Positions 16,824 through 17,752 of a DNA stretch of 17,752 nt are shown here, one piece after another. Both the position numbers and the translations under genes were made by a program. The stretch lies in contig JAIXMQ010000175.1 of NCBI GenBank assembly GCA_025716855.1, positions 1-17,752 on the forward strand, in the 5' to 3' direction. The stretch comes from Pilaira anomala (lineage: Eukaryota; Mucoromycota; Mucoromycetes; Mucorales; Mucoraceae). Each line of letters opens with the position of its first letter. Within the stretch, counting starts at the first letter, position 1. The notes under the pieces were generated by a model that saw only the letters and a list, made by a program, of their open reading frames with translations, had not been told where the DNA came from and made no database searches.

Positions 16824-17409
16824 CAAACAATAATATGTAAAGTTTACTTTACACCTATTATTTTTACCTTTTCTTTTTTTCTTTTTCCTTTTTCTCTCTC
16901 TTCCTCTAGTTTTACTTTGATACCCTGGCTTTCCTCCATATCTTTGTTTACTACCTCTACGGACCTCCAAAACTGAAACTCAAAAAAAAAAAAAAAAAAA
17001 AAAAAACATTCCGTTCTTTTTTTTTTTTCTTTTCCTTTCTGCTCTCTCTTTCGGGTACTAAATCTCTATTTGTTTTTTTTCCCACCCCTTCCCATAACAC
17101 TTGTTATGATTTACTTCCTTACTTCTTTACTTAGTTTACTTCTTTAATCGGATTTTAAAAATAATTTTTTTTTTTTTTTATTTTTATTTTCCCTTTAATT
17201 TTAACTTTAATTTATTTACTCTCTCTTACCCCACAAATAACTTTATTTTGTGGTACTACTTTATCCTAATTTTTTCACTTCTCTACTAGTGTTTTTTAAT
17301 TAGTTTAATCTCTCCCCTCTCACTTTCTTGGCTGACCTTTGAATTGCTCAATCGGGCTTAAGTCGCATAGCCTTTTTTAACCTTATAATAATAAACAAAA
17401 ACTTTAAAC
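16824..17409 (+). other. LINE 3' UTR, pyrimidine-rich with A25 tract
   Basis: No coding frame is convincing. Features seen: a perfect hairpin TGTAAAG-TTTA-CTTTACA (16836-16853) just after the ORF2 stop, an A25 tract (16982-17006), long C/T-rich stretches, and a final AT-rich end. The LINE ends in an A-rich but not homopolymeric tail directly before the right direct repeat. Confidence 0.6.
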
Positions 17410-17476
17410 TGGACCATTGAGGAGAGACATTGTCTATCTTACGCGCGTTATTTTTACTAATATATATACTTTTTTC
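17410..17476 (+). repeat. Right copy of the LINE-flanking direct repeat
   Basis: 67 bp matching 11792-11859, lacking one C. It carries the first 14 nt of the tRNA-Glu gene (antisense) and its upstream flank, but not the rest of the tRNA. Confidence 0.9.
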
Positions 17477-17752
17477 CACCACTAGACTTTTTGAGATTTC
17501 CAGGATATTTGCAGGTGCTTGAAATTTCTGATTTGTAGGATATTTGTAGGAGATTTCTAGGATCAAAAAATATTTTGTTAAATACTAACTTTTATACAAT
17601 AAAAACTATTTAGAAAGATGCGCAATAAAATTTAGATACTTTTATACACTTACAAAAATTAAATTGATAAGTTAGATCTTGAGTTATTACAATTTACATT
17701 TCACCAGCTAAGCTCAATTTCCTCACGTGAGGAGCCTATATACACCCCATTT
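17477..17752. other. Flanking DNA, small internal repeats, no gene
   Basis: No credible gene. AGGATATTTGCAGG (17502-17515) recurs with one mismatch at 17537-17550, and GAGATTTCCAGG (17493-17504) recurs with one mismatch at 17550-17561. This would have been the DNA upstream of the tRNA gene before the LINE entered. Confidence 0.5.

Larger units (their letters stand above)
11860..17409 (+). mobile_element. LINE (non-LTR retrotransposon), about 5.55 kb, degenerate
   Basis: There are no LTRs. ORF1 is followed by ORF2 with an N-terminal apurinic-type endonuclease, RT, and a C-terminal Cys/His motif, then a pyrimidine-rich 3' UTR with A tracts, all bounded by a 67-68 bp direct repeat. This is the L1-like layout. 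It resembles LINEs I associate with Mucorales genomes (such as the Grem-LINE1 group), which is recollection and not a search result. Both ORFs contain frameshifts, so this copy is probably inactive. The 5' end lies only 54 bp from the tRNA gene, and the 5' UTR is 53 nt. Confidence 0.9.

Noticed and set aside
16572..16970. Minus-strand 132-codon frame rich in Lys/Arg and Phe
   Set aside because: It reads the A28 tract and the pyrimidine-rich 3' UTR backwards; the opposite strand holds the real LINE ORF2 end.

Overview
The window looks like a transposon-packed, AT-rich stretch of a fungal nuclear genome. I would guess Mucoromycota/Mucorales, from the style of the LINE and the DDE transposase. 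That placement is memory-based inference and no search was run. The eukaryotic assignment is firm: there is a nuclear-type tRNA-Glu(UUC) gene with no encoded CCA, a Ty3/gypsy LTR retrotransposon, a two-ORF LINE, and many long A/T tracts. I see no ordinary host protein gene.

Layout. 1-1996 (+): a DDE transposase gene, cut by the left window edge and split by a one-base frameshift in a T9 tract. 2280-11657 (- strand): a Ty3/gypsy element of about 9.4 kb with 490/473 bp LTRs that differ by roughly 5%. In element order it holds the 5' LTR, a ~500 nt leader, gag, a canonical -1 frameshift signal, protease, a post-protease linker region, RT, RNase H, a ~1.5 kb noncoding interruption carrying about 20 degenerate ~45 bp repeats, integrase, a small intact extra ORF, a polypurine tract and the 3' LTR. 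11734-11805 (-): tRNA-Glu(UUC) with its Pol III terminator. 11860-17409 (+): a LINE with ORF1, an endonuclease/RT ORF2 and a 3' UTR, bounded by a 67-68 bp direct repeat that contains the first 14 nt of the tRNA gene plus its upstream flank. 17477-17752 is flanking DNA without a recognisable gene.

How it fits together. The tRNA gene sits between two unrelated retroelements: the LTR element ends 76 bp beyond its 3' end, and the LINE entered just upstream with its inferred first-strand nick inside the tRNA D-arm/box A. This fits tRNA-gene-associated integration by both elements, but one locus cannot prove it. Gag, the frameshift signal and the 119-aa extra ORF are intact. Pol carries three frameshifts and one in-frame amber codon, the LINE ORFs carry many frameshifts, and the transposase one. 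Several breaks lie in homopolymers, so decay and uncorrected sequencing errors cannot be separated here.

The most unusual items are the repeat array that splits pol between RNase H and integrase, the textbook gag-pol slippery site plus stem, the two-sided retroelement occupation of one tRNA gene, the extra ORF after integrase, and an Asn-rich, cysteine-free Gag tail where a zinc knuckle is usually found.
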